A stretch of DNA of 64,000 nt from Paralvinella palmiformis. Lineage: Eukaryota; Annelida; Polychaeta; Terebellida; Alvinellidae. The notes under the pieces were generated by a model. The model was not told the DNA's origin and searched no databases. It worked only from the letters and a program-made list of their open reading frames with translations. The position numbers and the translations under genes were made by a program. Where the stretch lies: the NCBI GenBank assembly GCA_025642065.1, contig JAODUP010000445.1, forward strand, positions 62,001 through 126,000, given 5' to 3'. How positions within the stretch are numbered: position 1 is the first letter of the stretch; each line of letters starts with the position of its first letter. This document shows positions 1 to 25,050 of the stretch, piece by piece.

Positions 1-228
1 GGTAGGTAACTGCGCGTGACTATCAAGTATTATTACATAAAACATAGTATGTTTGTACTCCCTTTTCACTACCCAAAAAATCGACTTATACGCGAGCATA
101 TACAGTACTTCAAGCAAAAACAACAAAAGGGTTAATTTCCACACACACACACACAACTCACAGTTAGTTGAAGAACACAGCTGCTTATTTTATATGCCAT
201 CAACAAAACAGCTGTTCATACTACCTAC

Positions 229-12628
<12,400 letters not shown>

Positions 12629-12974
12629 GGCTCAATCCAAATGAGAGAACTAAAAAAAAGATATATATTATTAGTATATCTCCAACATAAACAAGTTAGT
12701 AACTTCGGATAATTGAGTGATTTATCCATCTGGTGTTAAACTTAAATGGTCACCTCAAACTAGTATTGAAGGCATTAAATAGTTCTATAGAAAGATTATT
12801 TTCACTGAGATATTATTCAGTGGAAGAATAAATCTGCTTTATATGAATATACTGAATGACAGTAGACTAACTTCGCACTAGTTATGGTAAACATCCAATG
12901 GATAGAGAGTGAATGTTTAAGCCAATGGTACATCAGTGTGTGTCAGGCACTTGTGATATACACACAATAATACA

Positions 12975-13095
12975 TAAAAGGGTTGAGAGGAAGTGTTTAG
13001 CCTAGGTGCTGGTCACACCTGGGAGATATGGCTGAGGAATGACACCCTAGAGAAACATATCATACAAATACAGGTAAAAAACAGATTCTAAACCG
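12975..13095. repeat. SINE-like repeat, family D, partial
   Basis: TTAGCCTAGGTGCTGGTCAC followed by a GAAACAT..CATACAAATACAGGTA block resembles the better copies at 15006-15200 and 19620-19780. Confidence 0.5.
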
Positions 13096-13824
13096 TTAGT
13101 TCCAAGTAGCCGTCTGCAGAGGAAGCTTTCAAGTTTACACAGCTTTTAAGTTTATACATGCTCCATGTAGCGATTAATGCCAAAGCAATTTGGAAGGTTA
13201 AATGATAAATCCAGACTTTATTCAACCATGGTCATAAAATTCTGGATTCAACAGAAAAGAGGTAAGAAAGTGAAAGGGGTGTCCAAAACACATGGATGTC
13301 GCATACGCAGTGTCACATTTGGCTTTGCATGCAGTGTATAACTATAAGGAATATCGGATTTAGGTGTAACTGGCACTCAAAGGCAGCTTTGCATCGCAGA
13401 TTATAAGTATAGGTATGCAGCAGGAAAAAACGATTATTTTAATTGGTTTACTCATCAGGCATCCACACACACATAATTGGCAAATTTTTGCCTCAGAAAG
13501 GCACTTGGCTGAATAGGCAAGTGATAGTCGATCAGCACTAGCTCGGCATGAAAATATACTTGCCCTGGGTGTCCTGGCAACTGATTTTTCAGGCAATGAA
13601 TATATAAAGTGGTTATAGGCACATTTCTGGTTTCTGTGGCATATATAATGCGTCTGCAGCCAGAAAATGTCACACTTTAAACCAAGTCATGTTTGAATTA
13701 ATAAATAGTATATAATAAATAAGGGGGATAATAATTATTCTTGTTCTTATGAGTGATTTACTTTCATTTCATGATTTATTACAAGAAGGTGCGAACAAGT
13801 ATTTTAAGTGTAGTCCTTTCTTTA

Positions 13825-14012
13825 TTATTGAGTGGTTGATCATACCTCCTCCCCCACCACTCATAGGGGAGCAGTACGGAAACGTGGAGCAGAAATACCC
13901 AGAGGGTGGTTACTGGCAGAATCTATTACATCCTCAGGGGTCTTTAAGATCCCCCCTTTTTTTAATTAATTCACTGGAGACAGCAGGTCCATTTAATATG
14001 GTCAGCCACCCA
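13825..14012 (-). repeat. tRNA-derived SINE, family A, body fragment
   Basis: It contains the family A body (CCACCACTCATAGGGGAGCA, a GGAAACGTGGAGCAGAAATA block, and CACTGGAGACAGCAGGTCCA) in reverse orientation. The tRNA-like head is missing. Confidence 0.7.
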
Positions 14013-15005
14013 TGAGATACTGCATGTTACCTTGACAGAATTACACGCTTTGGTTTAGGGTTAAAGTTAGGATTAAGCAGCCAGTGCTGAAACTTTAGTA
14101 AATTTATAGGGTCCAGTAGCTGGCAGTGTTATATTCGGGAAGGTGTGCATGGCCAGTTGAAGACTGAAGTGCCGGAGCTATAGCTATTTTGATGTACGTC
14201 CAGATCCGGACCAATAGCAACAGTCTATAAAAGTATAATATATTATTATTAGATCTATCTATAATAAGGAAATCATTATTCACCTGGTTATCATTCAGGA
14301 CCCAGTTGCTGGGTAAATAATAACGGCTATACAGATCTAGTAGATCATCTACTAATAATATAGCCTTATTAGGCTTATAGTTATAAGCTATAGGGATAAT
14401 AGGCCAATATTATGAATATAATTTATATATTTAATATTAATTATATACCTGTAAATAAAAAAAAAAATTCTTAATAACTGATTACATCAAATCTATTAAG
14501 TATTACTTTACATACAGTCTATTAGATCTTTTTGACAGCTAAAGTTTGGTTGTCTAACAAAACCGCAGAAAAATAGGCTTGTTCTAAGTCAACCGACAAC
14601 TGGACACAAACATAATTACATTATCGCCCATGTCCACATGCCGTGACATGATAGTTTTAAAACGTGTAAATGCCTTAGAAATGTTATTTTTCTTTACCTA
14701 ACTATATTGTAAATAAAAATGGCGTATCCAATTTCCAGACTGTCTATATTATAACACAGTTAACTAAGCGGTTATATAATTATATATGTTCCGAGAAATA
14801 TGTTACATCAACTCGATCATTCCACTTACATACACCAGGGGGCGCTCCACCTTATTTCCACATAGGAATCACCACTATCGTATACATTACAAAAGATTTA
14901 CTGACTAGGTGTATTAACTAATTTAACACACTATATTACTTTTTATTATATTGTTTAAAAAAATTATCCTACAGTATATATAATACTTAAGGACATCGTA
15001 TAATT

Positions 15006-15200
15006 TCCTACTGTGAGTGAGTGAGTAGAGTAGTTTGGCCTCGGAGCTGGTCACAACTAGGACATAGCTAGACTATAGCCAAGGGGTTACCTCTTCGGGA
15101 AACATCCCACAAACACAGGTATAAATCAGATTCAAACTCACAACCTGAAAGTTAATTTGCAGTGCAACGTTCTGAATTTTGCGCCCTGCATATCCACGAG
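15006..15200. repeat. SINE-like repeat, family D
   Basis: Starts with GTGAGTGAGTGAGTAGAG, then TTTGGCCTCGGAGCTGGTCA, CGGGAAACATCCCACAAACA and AGGTATAAATCAGATTCAAA. The inverse of the last block resembles a Pol III B box. Matching copies lie at 19449-19780, 12975-13095 and 33560-33655. Confidence 0.6.
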
Positions 15201-15704
15201 GTAAAAAATAATGTATTAACTATACAGATCTAAATTAATATATGTATGTGTAGCATATGATATTTGGAATTTAGGTTAATAAAATGAAGTTTATAACATT
15301 AATCAGGATACACCAGGATCTGGTTTATAAAGTACCAGGATAGCATAAGAAAGTGAAAACACTTATTTCCATTGTGGTTCTGGAACCACACATCGTATAT
15401 CGCATTAAGCCATCCATATATGTCTTAACACAGTACAAAACACACATACAAATATATATATCTCTTAATAAATGATAAACTTGTCAGCTATCACGATTAA
15501 ATGCCCACATTTTAAGTTTCAGAAATGCCAAAACAGTAAATTTGTACGTAAATTCTCAGAGAATCGGGCTTTTATACTTATATGGTAACAGAAAAGAAAA
15601 CACTGCATAACAATCAAGTTTTATTATTACCAACCAATACCGAAATATATATGTACCACCAGATGAAATACAAAATGACCATGAATGTTCCATGTAAAAC
15701 ATAC

Positions 15705-15935
15705 AATCTCAAATTATTGCACTTTATAAAAACTAATGCACTGACTAAACCATAAGATAATAAAGTGTGTCAATTCAGATCTAGCAAAAATAACATAAAA
15801 CATGATAAACTAACACTCAATCTCAAATTATTGCACTTTATAAAAACTAGAATGCACTAAATAAAACATTATAATAAACTATATGTCAATGCGTATCTAG
15901 CAAAAAATAATATAAAAACATATTATAAACACTTG
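15705..15935. repeat. Two-copy tandem repeat, unit about 113 bp
   Basis: TCTCAAATTATTGCACTTTA occurs near 15708 and again near 15822, each followed by TAAAAACTA, a TAATAAA-rich stretch and TCTAGCAAAAA. Confidence 0.75.
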
Positions 15936-16053
15936 TAAAGACAGACTGTGTTAACTGTACATATACTTCATTTCCGATATTATTATAGTACAGATCTAGC
16001 AAGAAGTCACAAAGTCACACATTCGTCGTACAGATCGTGAGTACACGGCAAAC

Positions 16054-16401
16054 AAGAACACGTGAAGTTTGTTTGTTTTGTTGTTCGGGGAGAATCCCCA
16101 GGATGTCGCTTAATCAGCACAGCCTCTATGTTGGAATGGTTGAGAAACTCATCCCCCCACCATTTACAGGAGAGCAGTACGGAAAGATGGAGCCGAAATA
16201 TCCTGAAGGTGGTCACTGCCATAGAGTTTTACGTCCTCAGGGTTTTTTTAACGCCCCCCTTTGTTTTAAATAATTCAGTGGAGATGGCAGCGCCATTTAA
16301 CGTGGTCAGCCACCCACGATGGTGGTTCGAACCTGTGACCGTTGGCACCAAGTGCCGGGTGCTTAACCGCTAGGCCACCGGAGCTCACTAAGAACACGTG
16401 A
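16054..16401 (-). mobile_element. tRNA-derived SINE, family A, with 12-bp TSD
   Basis: SINE body 16066-16389 in reverse orientation. On the minus strand it starts with the tRNA-like head (CCGGTGGCCTAGCGGTTAAG as A box; GGTTCGAACC as B box), then the family body, then a CAAAACAAACAAA-type tail. It is flanked by exact 12-bp duplications AAGAACACGTGA at 16054-16065 and 16390-16401. It lacks about 45 bp of the body seen in the 58.3-kb copy. Confidence 0.88.
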
Positions 16402-16544
16402 GCTATAGCTGACACTTATAGTTTGGACAGTTTCTGTTGACTCAGAAAAAAAAACACTTGAGACATAACTCAGGCAAAAATAAAAGAAATTATTCCACAC
16501 CAACTTTGATAAAGTTAGATATTTTTTGTTTGGGTTTCGTTAAA

Positions 16545-16625
16545 AACTCGCGAGATTTCCGGCTCCCGCCGGGAGATGTAGCTCAAAACCGGCAGTTTCC
16601 GGTTTCATGCCTGTAAATGTCACGG
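16545..16625. promoter_or_regulatory. GC-rich promoter-like block (CTCGCGAGA and ETS-like sites)
   Basis: A local CpG-rich island in AT-rich sequence contains ACTCGCGAGATTTCCGG, CTCCCGCCGGGAG, ACCGGCAGTTTCCGGTTTC, and on the minus strand GCTACATCTCCCGG. CTCGCGAGA and clustered CCGGAA elements are known housekeeping-promoter motifs in animals. It is 3.9 kb upstream of the YARS1 ATG exon, which seems to have an upstream non-coding exon. It may be the YARS1 promoter; this is inference. Confidence 0.4.
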
Positions 16626-16931
16626 TTATTTCAACATCCTACAGTTATCGCTTTTATGCATCCTCAGGATGAAAGGGTTAAACTAAATAAATAAATAAAT
16701 TTATAAAGTAAAATTATCCTGATAAAAAATGAATCAATCAATAAATAAAATATATAAACTTTAAAAGACTAACTTTGACTATACAAGTTTATTAATAAAT
16801 TTTAATCTATTGTCATTTTCAGCTGTCCACTAATTCAATTTCTTAGAAGGATTGAGTGATTTGATGGTTTATCTTGCCAGGATCGGTCGTTTACATACAA
16901 TATTGTCAATAGAATAAGTAAAGAGAGCCGG

Positions 16932-16973
16932 TCTCTCTCTCTCTCTCTCTCTCTTCCTCCATATAAAAAAAAA

Positions 16974-17014
<41 letters not shown>
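16932..17014. repeat. (TC)n and (TA)n microsatellites
   Basis: A TC run at 16932-16953 and a TA run at 16981-17014, inside duplication copy A. Confidence 0.9.
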
Positions 17015-17017
<3 letters not shown>

Positions 17018-17438
17018 GCAAGTCCCTTTTATAACAGTTTCTGATCCTTCTACTTAACTGTTGCTGACCGACATCTTTGTACTAACCGATGCTCCAGTTA
17101 ACTAACTTTGTTAATTAGTTATGTTCTGTTAATGCTTGATTTTTCCAATGAGCAGATCATGAGTTAAGTTGATGGACAAAGTGACATGAGTATTTCTTTA
17201 TAATGTTTTTAATTAACAAATATCAAAATGATTAATGGCTTCAAAAATAAATAAATACACCACCAGATTATAAGTGTAATTGTGGTTCCAATGGATGCTA
17301 CGCATTATTTTTGTTACATACAACAGCATGTCTTTACGATCTAAAAATGTGTGACACAGATTACCGATATGTCACGGACTCGACATTCCGACATTCACGT
17401 TAATCCGACAAGGTTTGTCACATCACACCTTAATATTC

Positions 17439-17442
<4 letters not shown>

Positions 17443-17510
<68 letters not shown>

Positions 17511-17514
17511 TATA
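17443..17514. repeat. (TA)n microsatellite
   Basis: About 36 uninterrupted TA units. Confidence 0.95.
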
Positions 17515-17740
17515 ATATTAGTTTAACATCTTAATTTGCCATCACAGCTCTAAAATGAATGAGATCCCTTTCTAACCTTGAATGCATGATGCAATATTGA
17601 GAATTAATACTACAATGGCAACCTGCCAGCGAAAACCACTTATTATTACAAGTTAGTAACATTGGATTTATGACTTAGGTAAATATCATCTTTTATCCAG
17701 ATATTCTTTTGAAGTGTCATCGAGTCTGCAATAAAATGTT

Positions 17741-17769
17741 CTGTCTCTCTCTCTCTCTTTCTCTCTCTT

Positions 17770-17827
<58 letters not shown>

Positions 17828-17840
17828 AATATATATATAT

Positions 17841-17890
<50 letters not shown>

Positions 17891-17925
17891 CATACATATA
17901 ATAATAGATAGATAGAGAGAGAGGG
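17741..17925. repeat. Compound (CT)n-(TA)n-(GATA/GA)n microsatellite
   Basis: A CT run, two long TA runs broken by single-base slips near 17825 and 17851, then CATA, GATA and GA units. Open readings made of Tyr-Ile repeats come from this array and are not genes. Confidence 0.95.
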
Positions 17926-18577
17926 GGGAGTGCATTTTATTGCAGTTGGATCGAAGTATTGCGTCACGTGCTCTGACTTCACACACAGATTAAATACAGC
18001 GTATAGCCCCAACTGATTAAATATTGTACACCTTTTAAACTGTTTATGAACATTGTACTAAATGTCAACACAAACAATAATCATACTTTTTTTAATGAAC
18101 ATGTCCGTTCTCTGAAATTGAAACATTAAGTAGATCGTAATCGGATAAACAAAGTTAACTGTAAAACTTCCGTAACGATCAGTCGTGGAACTTCACATTG
18201 CACATTATATGTAAGTCAGATTTCTTCAATCGGGGGCCTAGGTGCTGTGAGTAGTCTGTCTGATGTACGACACAGTAGGTTTCACCACGGTAGACGGTGA
18301 ATGAGTAGATGTGTCAAGCGGACCAGTAAGCCGACAATCGTCCGATGTAGCACTTGTACTCTTTGACACATTCTCGTTCTCACTGGACGATACACGTTGT
18401 TGTAGGTGTCTAGGGTTCCTACGGAGTGAGTAACCGTCTTTGGTCTGTACAATGTAAGATCGTGTTGTGATAGTTTTGGCTGTGATAACACAAGTTGATG
18501 TCCATTGTCTCTCATCATCAGGCTTTTACGTGTATACCACATCAGCTGGTGGTAGCGTCGAGAGCTTGTTGTCTTGC

Positions 18578-18578
<1 letters not shown>

Positions 18579-18670
<92 letters not shown>
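18579..18670. repeat. (CA)n microsatellite
   Basis: 46 uninterrupted CA units. They produce spurious Thr-His and Cys-Val readings. Confidence 0.97.
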
Positions 18671-18673
<3 letters not shown>

Positions 18674-18956
18674 GATCAGTGACAACCAATTCTCTAACAT
18701 TACCAAGTAACAATAAGACGTACAAGTATTAAAGTAATCAACATGCGGTGATTAATTATCAAGAGTTGTAGATATTCTTGCCTCAAACAAGACAACCACA
18801 AAATAAACTGTAGAATAAATAAAAACATTCATTTCTCACGGTACTTTCCTATCAATCATTTATATTAGTCTATATGAATTAGCTGGCGACGTTGTCCAGG
18901 ATCTAAGCGTCTGTTAGTTTGTAGAGTACCGTAATATGATAATCACTATATCAGTT

Positions 18957-19083
18957 AATAATAATAACAAACTTCTGTAGCACCAATATCCTCGAAATGA
19001 ACCGAGCTCAGTGCTGGACCTAGTGCAGGGGTTGAGCAATCTCATAGTTCAGGCACGATGCAAAATTCATCAACAAATGATCG
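18957..19083 (-). mobile_element. LINE 3' tail, solitary copy
   Basis: AATAATAATAACAAACTTCT then GTAGCACCAATATCCT and GGGGTTGAGCAA..TGCAAAATTCATCAACAA match the 3' flank of the CR1/L2-type fragment at 8988-9125. This is a severely 5'-truncated insertion in the same orientation. Confidence 0.7.
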
Positions 19084-19448
19084 GATGCAGTGAAAACGAT
19101 ACGATACGCATGTGTCTTTGTTAATAAATTAATGTGGCATGTTTTATTAAGACATCTTCAGTCACTAGATATGATGATGGTCTCTCAGGACGACATGTCC
19201 CTGTAGAGCAATAGCGCTTCTATTCAGAGTTGGTTCTAAGCCGAACTATCCTTTAATTTAAGGGAACAACACACTATTTCTATAGTAAACCAGGATAATG
19301 TTACTTCAATTGACTGAACCATATTCGCCTTTAAGTGAACAGATTAATTGTAGGAAATGATAAGTACATTTAATTCGTCACATTTTATCACGTCCCTCTG
19401 TACCAACATTATACAGAAGCTCGCAGCTTCTGGATATAAAAGACAGAT

Positions 19449-19780
19449 TCACGATGTGAGTGAATGAGCGAACAAGTGAGTGATTGAGTGAGCGAGTAAG
19501 TAAGCAATCGACTGAGTGAGTGAGCGAGTAAGTAAGTAATTGAGTGAGCGAATATGTGATTGAGTTGAGTAAGTATGTAATGGAGTGAGTGAGCGAGTGA
19601 GTGAGTGAGTGAGTGAGTGGTGTGAGTGAGTGAGTGAGTGAGTGATAATTTTGGCCTCGGAACTACTCTATAAGGAAACATCCCACAAACACAGGTACAA
19701 GTCAGATTCGAACTCACAATCCGGAGATTTGCAGTGCAATTTTCTGAATTATGCACCCTTCATATCCACGAGGTCAACAA
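19449..19780. repeat. SINE-like repeat, family D, with GAGT array
   Basis: Irregular (GAGT)n repeats at about 19455-19645 precede TTTGGCCTCGGAACTACTC, GGAAACATCCCACAAACACA and ATTCGAACTCACAATCCGGA. The last block resembles an inverse B box. Confidence 0.65.
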
Positions 19781-20366
19781 TAATGTAATAACTATAACTA
19801 GATCTATATTCAGGTCTGATATTATTTGGGATTAAGTTGAATAAAAGGAAGTTTATAGCATTAATCGGGATACATCAGGATATACATCGTATATCGCCTT
19901 AAGCCACGTCTCAACACAATACAAAACAAACATAATAAATGGCAAACTTGCCAGGTATGACAAATGTCACAAAATTAATTTGATTTAGTATACATCACCA
20001 CACCTTTGGTTACAAATGCTAGTGATCTAAGTTTATTCAACATTATACAATTATTGTTTTATAAAGTATAATTATCCTCATAAAAAATGAATTAATCAAT
20101 AAATAAAATATATAAACTTTAAAAGACTAACTTTTACTATACAAGTTTAATAATAAATTTAAGTATATTGTCATTTACAGGTGTCCACTAATTCAATTTC
20201 TTCGAATGATTAGTGGATTTGATGGATTATCTTGAGGAGGAAGAGGGTTGGTAGCTTTCGTTAAACCAAAGATATAATTGATATACATATGTTTTAAAGT
20301 TTTCTATGTGATATATTTTTGGTGTTTATTTTATAATAAGTTGCAGTGAAAATATTTTAAAATCAG

Positions 20367-20469
<103 letters not shown>

Positions 20470-20782
20470 TGCGTTTTAGTATATTCGTCTTCCCCTAAAA
20501 ATATCTAATAATTTTAGTAATGTAGACTTTTTTCTTTCGCTTATTTGTACGTATTTCTTAAATTTATGGAGCGGGATCTCTGCATATATAAATAGCTATT
20601 TCTAGCTGCCTTTTAACATTTTAGATCTGTCGTTTACATACAGTTGTTTGTCCACAGACGATAAATCGCGTAGATCTGATCTTGACTGAATGATTCATTC
20701 AATATATCATTTACAGTAATAGATAACAACTGGTCAAAGTTTCAGAAAATTATCAATAGAACAAGTAAAGAGACACACACAT

Positions 20783-20801
20783 GCTCTCTCTCTCTCTCTC
20801 T

Positions 20802-20864
<63 letters not shown>
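20783..20864. repeat. (TC)n-(TA)n microsatellite
   Basis: A TC run followed by TA arrays with a TAT slip; it corresponds in position to the 16932 array of copy A. Confidence 0.9.
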
Positions 20865-20867
<3 letters not shown>

Positions 20868-21478
20868 ACTTGCTGCAAAAACAATTACGGGTTTTACAAA
20901 GTTTTGAATTAACTATATTATAATGATCATACTGTAGAATAATAAAAAATGTATTAGCCACAGTTGGTTTTAAATTTGAATTCAAATTAATGTGTCAGGT
21001 AATTTCTGGTTAGTTTAACATTAATTTTTTGTTTATTTTTAAAAACCTTTCAAATTTAAAATTAACACGAAATGTTTCTTACAACCAGTCATCTCATCAA
21101 TATATTGTTAAAAATGCTCCAGGGCTTTGCCCAAAATATCCTGAGAAAGCCTTATATATATATATTCTTTAATTATTATATATATATATATCACTTTATA
21201 TTTTGATAGTGTTAAAAAGATAGAATCAAATAGATGGTGGGAAAATATGCGTTTTATATAATATAATATATATAATATTATAATATTATATAAAATATGT
21301 AAGAAAATTATGAATAATTTGCTTCTAATGCAAGCTGACAACACAAAATACGCGCTAATTAAGCTGATACATGAACATTCATAAGTCATTAGCAGTAATA
21401 TGATAATGCAAGTTTCAAAACATTTCAATATGATATGATACAGCATGTTCTTTTCTTCTCTTTATTCTATAATCTATA

Positions 21479-21479
<1 letters not shown>

Positions 21480-21561
<82 letters not shown>
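21480..21561. repeat. (TA)n microsatellite
   Basis: A TA array with one slip near 21511, followed directly by the second copy of a 45-bp unit. Confidence 0.9.
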
Positions 21562-21564
<3 letters not shown>

Positions 21565-21967
21565 GAATATAAACATTTGCTTCTAATGCAAGCTGACAAC
21601 ACAAAATACGCGCTAATTAAGCTAAACCGCTAAACAAAACATTCTAAGTTCATCATCCTGAGATAAGTCTATTATGATTAATAGCCCGAAAAACATTCGG
21701 TTTGTTGAACGAAAGGATTTAGTTTTAATTCAAATCCACCAATTGCGATCTCGGGACTATAGTTCACTAATAGAGTTAATGGCTAGTTATTATAGAGTTA
21801 TGCCTTAATGTAACCTGTTTTTAGTGTCCGTTCGTTTCAATATATATCCCTCGCAAACCTGATTAATGACTAGTAGGAAACTGCCATATTTTACGCAATT
21901 TATTTGCTAATACCAGTTGCTTTACTCCGAGACCATCCGCGATTAGATTATTTATGCTAATAGATCA

Positions 21968-22007
<40 letters not shown>

Positions 22008-22299
22008 CACAAGGCCCTTTTAGCAGCTTATGATCCTTCTACTTGTTGGTGACCGACATCTTTGTACTTATCCGATGTTCGAGTTATCTAGCTTTGTTAA
22101 TCAGTTATGACCCATTGATTACCATACAGGAATCATGATAAATATTGATATCAAAGATTATTTTGGATAACGAATTTATTTAGCACTGATGGCTCGACAT
22201 ATTTGCTATACATAATTGCTGTAACTTATTTCGCAATAAAATAATTTTACTACCCTTTGACAATTGGTTTACTATGAAATAATACTGTATGATAATTTA

Positions 22300-22300
<1 letters not shown>

Positions 22301-22369
<69 letters not shown>
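22301..22369. repeat. (TA)n microsatellite
   Basis: About 34 TA units; equivalent to the 17443 array of copy A. Confidence 0.95.
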
Positions 22370-22374
<5 letters not shown>

Positions 22375-23289
22375 TACTTGCTAACTGGCTTTATGGACGA
22401 CAGCTCTAGGATGAATGCGATCCCTTTTGGTTTCGTCCTAACCTTGAAAGCATGATGCAATACTGAGAAATAATAATACAATGGCAATTTGCCAGCGAAA
22501 ACCACTTTCACTTTATAGTATCATCTTTTTTTAAGTGTCCCGAGTTTCCTGTCTCTAGGTATAGTGATAACGCATTTGTGACATTGTGACTTACGTTTTA
22601 TTTATGGGTCAGGTTAAGGGATCATTGTGCGTCTGTGAGAGAGAGAGAGAATTTTATTGCAGACCGAAATATTGCGTCACATGTTCTGACAGAGATTAAT
22701 TACAGCGTGTAGCCTCAAATAACTCAACATATCCCCCCTTTTAAACTGTTTATCAACATGGTACAAAATCTTAATTAAAGGTGACGGGAATTTTTTTCTT
22801 CACATTTCGAAGTAAATATAACGTAACAAACAATTATTTTATTCCCTATTAGATGCACTACCACACTGAAAACAATTCTAACCACCAGCTATCATATTTC
22901 CATTAAAATGTTCCGAACTTTCACGAGCCATTGCTAGTGTGTATTACACTCGCTAGGGTTTATTGTGTGACGTCATCTTTGCCAAACATCACGTAATGCC
23001 ATAGTTTGTTTAAACCACATGCCGTGATGACCGCATACCTTCCGTGTGTAAAGTAATGTCACCCCTACTGGTGCTCGAGACTTTCGGGTCTTTACCAGTC
23101 ACACACATATATATACTTGGATAATATGCTATTTTCGTAGAAATATTTGAATACTATTATCAATAGTGGCATATAAAAAGTATACATAGATATATGAAAC
23201 ATTCATACAACTCATTACTGCCAATGTATTCATGGCAATAGAAATATATCAGTAATATTTACAATATGTACACATAGATAGAGTCTTAA

Positions 23290-24356
23290 TTACTCCCACC
23301 TAATGTAATGGCCAATGCCGGTTAGAAACTGCTTTATGGTCTTCTTCTTTTTATGGTAGGCGGTGCAAAGATTAACCAGCCTCTCTTGTAGCTGTTTTGT
23401 TGCCTTCTTCAGACGCTTCGCAGGGGCTTGTCCACGAGATTCAAGGATAATCGCAGCCTTAACATTGGCATGGTCCATCCTGAGGTGTTTCAGCGCTCTC
23501 CAAATGGAAGGGTGTGATGTACCAAGTAGAGTACCAAGCCCCTGTTCCACACAGGTTATTGGTGTGAGAGTCTACACATATAGTCTGGGTGTTGACATTC
23601 CATAGTTCTGGTAGGTACACACAGTGCTGGAACCTTCGGGACGCGAAGAGGATGCACTATACCATCTGGACCTGCTGGGCGCTGGATCTTGCGATAAATT
23701 CCCAAGATGTAGGTAGATTCGAAGTAATCCACTAGAGGGTCAAAACCTTCTGGAATGTACTCCTTCAGCTTCGCAAGCCCAGCAGTAACGTTACAGACAG
23801 GAAAATAACTCACACAAAATAACTTGGCTTCTTCACAATCGCGGTATGAAGTCACAAGTCCTAGAGACTGTATCTTGCGCCACGTGCTTTGGGCAAGATT
23901 GTAAAAACATCCATGACATCTGATATACGTTCCTAAGATCGAGAATATGGCGTTGATGATAGCACGTTCGAAGTCTGTCACGACTGTGATAGGATCAGGC
24001 TGGATACCGAGGGCGTTGCACTTGTCGACAACAGTTCTTCGTGTGTGCTCTGTAGAAATGCGTATACACAACTCACAGCAGAGTCACCAAGAGGAGCACG
24101 AATGACGTACAACTGCTGGAATAACAGAGGTGCAGAATTAAATGTTCCATCCATGGACCAGGTATCGGCGCTGATAGGGCAGTTTTGCCCTGGGGGCCTT
24201 TGACCTAGAGGGCTGAGTCCTAATGGAGAGGCAAATGCAAGGATCCTGTCTGTACATATATCTGCAAAAGCATACCTTAGCACCGCCTCCATGATAAGCA
24301 AATCTTAATGAGTGATGAAATTTCATACACCTTTTATTTAATAATTTACCCACCAT
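23290..24356 (-). pseudogene. MULE-type transposase, degenerate
   Basis: Three minus-strand frames together resemble the Mutator-like transposase core often associated with FLYWCH domains in invertebrates. In order they are: ISADTWSMDGTFNSAPLLFQ then QLYVIRAPLGDSAVSCVYAF (first catalytic Asp in WSMDGTF); DPITVVTDFERAIINAIFSI (second Asp) with RCHGCFYNLAQSTWRKIQSL; PLVDYFESTYILGIYRKIQR; and SHPSIWRALKHLRMDHANVK with RGQAPAKRLKKATKQLQERL. It has a frameshift near 24060 and a small deletion near 23550, and the His usual in CFYH is Asn. No N-terminal zinc finger or inverted ends were identified. Confidence 0.85.
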
Positions 24357-24387
24357 TTACATATTACATATTTAACTAATATTATCT

Positions 24388-24412
24388 GAGGGTCAACTGT
24401 CCCTTTAAAGAT
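24388..24412. repeat. TTAA-element end motif
   Basis: GAGGGTCAACTGTCCCTTTAA resembles the ends of the TTAA-flanked element at 45722-49270 (GGTGAACTGTTCCTTTAA). The opposite end of this copy was not found. Confidence 0.4.
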
Positions 24413-25010
24413 CAGCTTAACATAATATGAACACTGTAAGTATGATCGTGACATCCGAATAGAGACAGAATGGCCTGAGACTCGATTTGATTTATCCAAA
24501 CGACTTTTTTAAATATTTTTAAACTGAAATAGGCTCCTGACTGATATTTAAGAATGCAAACTTATTTTTATTTCTGATACTTAGATAGTCAGTCATTAGA
24601 AGGCATATGGCATTAAACATAACCTGTCAGTTAATGTGTTGATATTTCAGATAATTAATTTTGAATTGCGTGTTTGTTAATGACTTTTGAAGTCAATTTG
24701 AAGCTCGAAATTTGGGTCAATAATATCATCTTGTTTGGCAACAATCCAAAAGATAGATTTTAAACAAGCCATCGATTTGCTAATATATTAGGGTATAGGC
24801 TCACAAGGCCCAAATCTTAAAAACATATTTATAAAATTATCTCAGTTGTCAACTACTGGAAATTGAATCTCTCTACAAGTCAAGTTTGCATCATTTCAGC
24901 GGTAGACCTAACTAATATTAGGCAAAAGAAGTTTGTTTGACATAGTTCCCACAAATAATCAATAATATATACTTTTGTGGCACATCATAGTATTCCTTAG
25001 TAAATATCAA

Positions 25011-25050
25011 ATACCCTAGAACATTGACCTAGGTCAATGCCCTAGAGTAT
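25011..25050. repeat. 40-bp palindrome with everted AGGTCA half-sites
   Basis: Arms of 20 bp match at 17 of 20 positions. The centre CATTGACCTAGGTCAATG is perfect. The same CATTGACCTA arm occurs in a foldback at 56831-56976. Confidence 0.7.

Larger units (their letters stand above)
15003..18060. repeat. Dispersed duplication of about 3 kb, copy A
   Basis: Blocks in this interval recur in the same order and orientation at 19445-22775. Examples: the family D SINE (15006-15200 and 19620-19780), a block with AAATATATAAACTTTAAAAG (near 16750 and 20105), GATCCTTCTACTT..GACCGACATCTTTGTACT (near 17045 and 22030), GCATGATGCAATA (near 17585 and 22450) and TATTGCGTCAC (near 17957 and 22670). Copy A alone carries a SINE (16066-16389) and the GC-rich promoter-like block near 16.55 kb. 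TA arrays differ in length between copies. Confidence 0.75.

Noticed and set aside
17686..18012. Open readings of Tyr-Ile repeats
   Set aside because: Translations of TA and CT arrays.
18467..18725. Open readings rich in Thr-His or Cys-Val across the CA array
   Set aside because: They are translations of the (CA)n microsatellite, with no unique sequence or motif.
19449..19645. CRISPR-like regular repeat
   Set aside because: It is an irregular GAGT tetranucleotide array in a eukaryotic genome, with no spacers.
23363..23605. Plus-strand ORF of 80 codons
   Set aside because: Antisense shadow of the MULE transposase fragment.
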